A stretch of 8,487 bases of DNA from VGEM01 sp033764265. Its GTDB lineage: Bacteria > Pseudomonadota > Alphaproteobacteria > Rhodospirillales > Rhodospirillaceae. How positions within the stretch are numbered: position 1 is the stretch's first letter; each line of letters opens with the position of its first letter. The notes under the pieces are model-generated. The model worked only from the letters and a program-made list of their open reading frames with translations. It made no database searches and had not been told where the DNA came from. The stretch lies in NCBI GenBank assembly GCA_033764265.1, contig JANRJB010000037.1, positions 1 through 8,487 of the forward strand. The letters are read 5' to 3'. Position numbers and translations under genes: made by a program. Of this stretch, positions 6,443 to 8,487 are shown in pieces.

Positions 6443-7311
6443 GACGCGGCGGCGGCCTTATTCCCGATCTGGCGCAAGCGATGCCGGCCGGGACGTTCGC
6501 GCCGCAACAGCCGCGCCAGGGCTTCTCCGGCCGTGGCGATGTCCGCATCGGCTTGCCATGGCGGATGGATGATCGCCACGCCCGAGCCGATCACGCCCGT
6601 GCTGCCGGCCGCGCGGCCGAAGTCGAGCTGGCTGATCAGCGCACCCGCCGGCGCCGTGCGCTCAAAGTCTTCGATCAACGGCGCCTGTCGGCCGTCGGGC
6701 AGCACCGGATACCACACCATCACAATGCCTTCGGGCCACTTGCGCGCGGCGGCGACCGCGGCGGCGGGTACGGCGCGGTAATCGTCCTTCACCTCATACG
6801 GCGGGTCGATCAACAACAGCCCGCGGCGGATTTTCGGCGGCACCAGCGCAGTGGCCGCTTCCAGCGCGTCGCGCTGGTGGACCGACACGCGCGCGTCGGC
6901 CTTCGACCATCTCACCAGTGCGGCGCACTCGGCCGGATGGAGTTCGTTCACAACAAGCCGGTCGTCGGCGCGCAGCGCCGCCCGCGCCAGTTCGGGCGAG
7001 CCGGGATAGCGCTTGAAGCCGCCTTGCGGGTTCATCGTCCGCACCATCTCGCGCAAGGCGCTGAGCGGGGCCGGCAGCGCGCGCGCCGCTTGGGCGTCCA
7101 TCGCCATCAACCGGGCGATGCCGTGTTCGAACTCTCCAGTCTTGCGTGCCTGGTCACCGGTCAGGTCGTAGACCGCGCGGCCGGCGTGCACATCCAGCAC
7201 GCAGAACGGCTTGGCCTTGGCGCGCAGCCGTTCGAGCAGCACGCCCAATACGACGTGCTTGTGGACATCGGCGGCGTTACCGGCGTGATACCCATGTTGA
7301 TAGCTCAGCAT
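6439..7311 (-). CDS. rlmJ: 23S rRNA (adenine(2030)-N6)-methyltransferase RlmJ
   Basis: RlmJ transfers a methyl group from S-adenosylmethionine to N6 of A2030 of 23S rRNA, acting on free rRNA before full ribosome assembly. The 290-residue protein is close to the 280 residues of E. coli RlmJ. The N-terminus MLSYQHGYHAGNAADVHKH is the family signature, with K18 conserved. A SAM-binding strand and turn LDVHAGR lies at 39-45, RYPGSP at 101-106, NELHP at 122-126, and the catalytic motif IV DPPYE at 169-173. The C-terminal 25 residues are basic and Ala-rich and probably variable. The ATG at 7311 is fixed by the signature N-terminus; the ribosome site is weak. The gene converges on hrpB, and its TAA overlaps the hrpB TAG by two bases, so no intrinsic terminator lies between them. 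It is a housekeeping gene with nothing missing. Confidence 0.96.
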   Translation of the reverse strand: MLSYQHGYHAGNAADVHKHVVLGVLLERLRAKAKPFCVLDVHAGRAVYDLTGDQARKTGEFEHGIARLMAMDAQAARALPAPLSALREMVRTMNPQGGFKRYPGSPELARAALRADDRLVVNELHPAECAALVRWSKADARVSVHQRDALEAATALVPPKIRRGLLLIDPPYEVKDDYRAVPAAAVAAARKWPEGIVMVWYPVLPDGRQAPLIEDFERTAPAGALISQLDFGRAAGSTGVIGSGVAIIHPPWQADADIATAGEALARLLRRERPGRHRLRQIGNKAAAAS

Positions 7312-7551
7312 GGCGGCGTTCTTACCACGCCGCCAGGCCGCACAACGGAATCCCCGATTCGCTCATGTGCTGAGTGGTCCATTGATGAGCCAGGCGCGTA
7401 AGTAGGGTACGGCGAAACAGCCGCTTCGCTGCGTCGCAGCAATTTTGTTTCGTCGCCGCCATTTTTCAGAAATGTTATTTCGGTAGAGGGACTTATTTAT
7501 CGCAAAGCAGCTATGAGCCAATCAATCATTTCGATCTAAATACGGAATATG

Positions 7552-7579
7552 TTGCGAAACATCGATTTCATGTTATAAG
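7552..7579 (+). promoter_or_regulatory. Candidate extended -10 promoter for the GH17 gene
   Basis: TTGCGA (7552-7557) and TATAAG (7574-7579) are separated by 16 bases, and the -10 is preceded by TGT (7571-7573), giving the TGnTATAAG form of an extended -10. The -35 matches at 4 of 6 bases and the -10 at 5 of 6. Transcription would start near 7586 and give a leader of about 230 bases. It lies at the right end of the AT-rich island, as expected for a promoter in a GC-rich genome. A short GAAA-N6-TTTC dyad (7556-7569) overlaps the spacer. Confidence 0.38.
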
Positions 7580-7580
7580 C

Positions 7581-7609
7581 CGCCCCGCACGCTCAAAGCG
7601 CTCGGGGCG
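7581..7609 (+). other. Stem-loop at the expected transcript start of the GH17 leader
   Basis: CGCCCCG (7581-7587) pairs perfectly with CGGGGCG (7603-7609). Inside, CGCT (7590-7593) pairs with AGCG (7597-7600) around a CAA loop, leaving a 2-by-2 internal loop. No T-run follows on either strand, so it is not a classical terminator. It sits where transcription from the candidate promoter would begin, so it could be an operator dyad or, if transcription starts slightly upstream, a 5' stabilising hairpin. The pairing is certain; the role is inferred. Confidence 0.4.
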
Positions 7610-7817
7610 TGTCGAAAATCAAGGTCCTCGGCCGTTCGCACGCCCACCTCTCCCCCAGCTCGCCTCGGCACTGCAACAATACCGCATCGGAGATGTTGCG
7701 ATTCAAGGCAAGGGGGATTACGTGCATGCGCGTTGAGGGCCTCCACCGGGCGCGACGAACGGTCTGAACACCGCGGCTTCCCCGTCACGACATCCCACTA
7801 CGAAAGTACTCGCCCCC

Positions 7818-8487
7818 ATGCGTATCTTTTCCGCCTTGCTGATCGTTTGCCTAGGCGCTGCCGGCTTCTGGGCGTCGCTCGACAAGCCGTTGCTGGCGCC
7901 CGAGTGGACCGGCGAGATCGGCGGCCTCGCCTATAGCCCCTCGCACCTCTACACCGAACGCGACAAGGACGAGAACGTCACCGACGAGCTGATCCGCCGC
8001 GACCTGGCGCAGCTGTCGACCATGACCAGGCGCATCCGCACCTACACGGTCGATTACAACCACGACCGTATCGTCGACATCGCGCCCGAATACGGCATGA
8101 AGGTGTCGCTCGGCCTCTGGCTGCGCGGCGACAAGGCCTACAACGAAACCGAAATTGCCCGCGGGCTGGCGGCGATCAAGCGCAATCCGGGCGTGGTCGA
8201 CCGCGTGTTCGTCGGCAACGAGGCGGTCGGCGTGCGCGCCGAACTGACCGCGCGCGAAGTCAGCGACTACATCAAGCGGGTCAAGGCCGCGCTGCCCGAC
8301 AAGCGCATCGAGGTCGGCACCGCCGAGGTCTGGCCGACCTGGCTGACCGAGAAGGAACTGGCCGACGGCGCCGACTTCGTCGGCATCCACATTCTGCCTT
8401 ACTGGGATGGCGTGGCTTACGACAAGGTCATCGATCATGTCGTGTCCAGCTACGACACGGTTGCCAAGCTGTACCCCGGCAAGAAAA
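7818..8487 (+). CDS. GH17-like beta-1,3-glucan-active protein, 3' end beyond window
   Basis: The frame opens at an ATG at 7818 and stays open for 223 codons to the right edge. Residues 3-20 form one hydrophobic segment, a signal peptide or N-terminal membrane anchor, so the rest should lie in the periplasm. After it comes a TIM-barrel sequence of the GH17 / Scw11-like exo-beta-1,3-glucanase type: LAYSPS (37-42), IRTYT (73-77), GMKVSLGLWL (93-102), the acid/base motif VFVGNE with E135, GTAEVWPTWL (167-176) and HILPYW (191-196). The nucleophile Glu, usually in an E-x-GW motif, would fall just past the edge. Related proteins in Alphaproteobacteria accompany, or are fused to, family 2 glycosyltransferases making beta-1,3 or beta-1,3/1,6 glucans (the ndv genes of Bradyrhizobium), so a role in glucan synthesis or remodelling is likely. 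No strong ribosome site is seen. The family is fairly sure; the exact reaction is not. Confidence 0.85.
   Translation, partial: MRIFSALLIVCLGAAGFWASLDKPLLAPEWTGEIGGLAYSPSHLYTERDKDENVTDELIRRDLAQLSTMTRRIRTYTVDYNHDRIVDIAPEYGMKVSLGLWLRGDKAYNETEIARGLAAIKRNPGVVDRVFVGNEAVGVRAELTAREVSDYIKRVKAALPDKRIEVGTAEVWPTWLTEKELADGADFVGIHILPYWDGVAYDKVIDHVVSSYDTVAKLYPGKK

Larger units (their letters stand above)
7312..7817. other. Gene-free region with AT-rich island upstream of the GH17 gene
   Basis: These 506 bases separate rlmJ (minus) from the GH17-like gene (plus). About 7441-7580 is markedly AT-rich (roughly 35-40% GC by hand count) against clearly GC-rich flanks. The island ends in a candidate promoter followed by a strong stem-loop, both listed separately. 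The remaining 200 or so bases before the GH17 start are GC-rich and look like a long leader. Short open frames at 7573-7788 (minus) and 7733-7936 (plus) have no recognisable features and no ribosome site. No tRNA, small RNA family or riboswitch was recognised. Confidence 0.6.

Noticed and set aside
7428..7450. GCTGCG-T-CGCAGC followed by AATTTTGTTT, terminator-like
   Set aside because: A real hairpin would have only about four pairs with a five-base loop, the T-run is broken, and no plus-strand gene ends upstream of it.
7573..7788. 71-codon minus-strand open frame in the GH17 leader region
   Set aside because: It has no ribosome site, no recognisable features and lies across the candidate promoter and stem-loop of the opposite strand.
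1..8487. Mobile elements, CRISPR arrays, tRNA or rRNA genes, toxin-antitoxin pairs
   Set aside because: I looked for terminal repeats, spaced direct repeats, cloverleaf ends and small gene pairs and found none.

Overview
The window is a high-GC bacterial chromosome segment with tightly packed genes on both strands. The HrpB, RlmJ and GH17-type sequences look proteobacterial, and most like Alphaproteobacteria. That assignment rests on recalled protein resemblance and GC content; no phylogenetic marker is present. No rRNA, tRNA, CRISPR array, insertion sequence or phage gene is visible.

Left block (1-3618, minus strand): a compact three-gene operon read right to left. The first gene encodes an unusual 800-residue fusion: an FAD/NAD(P)-type pyridine nucleotide oxidoreductase, then two cyclic-nucleotide-binding domains, then a DmsB-like module with 16 cysteines for four [4Fe-4S] clusters. 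Fifteen bases later comes a five-helix membrane protein with two H-x13-H pairs that look like ligands for two b hemes. Seven bases after that comes an FHA-domain protein, which runs off the left edge. Together they suggest a membrane electron-transfer complex (NAD(P)H to FAD to Fe-S to heme b) with possible control by a cyclic nucleotide and by protein phosphorylation. I do not recognise it as a named system, and it is the most interesting content of the window.

Middle (3619-7311): a divergent intergenic region holds a clear dyad and a candidate promoter. It is followed by hrpB, a DEAH-type ATP-dependent helicase on the plus strand. hrpB converges on rlmJ, the 23S rRNA m6A2030 methyltransferase on the minus strand, and the two stop codons overlap. 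These are ordinary housekeeping genes.

Right (7312-8487): a 506-base gene-free stretch contains an AT-rich island of roughly 35-40% GC by hand count, a plausible extended -10 promoter and a strong stem-loop. It leads into the 5' part of a membrane-anchored or secreted GH17-like beta-1,3-glucan-active protein that runs off the right edge and is probably part of a glucan or exopolysaccharide locus.
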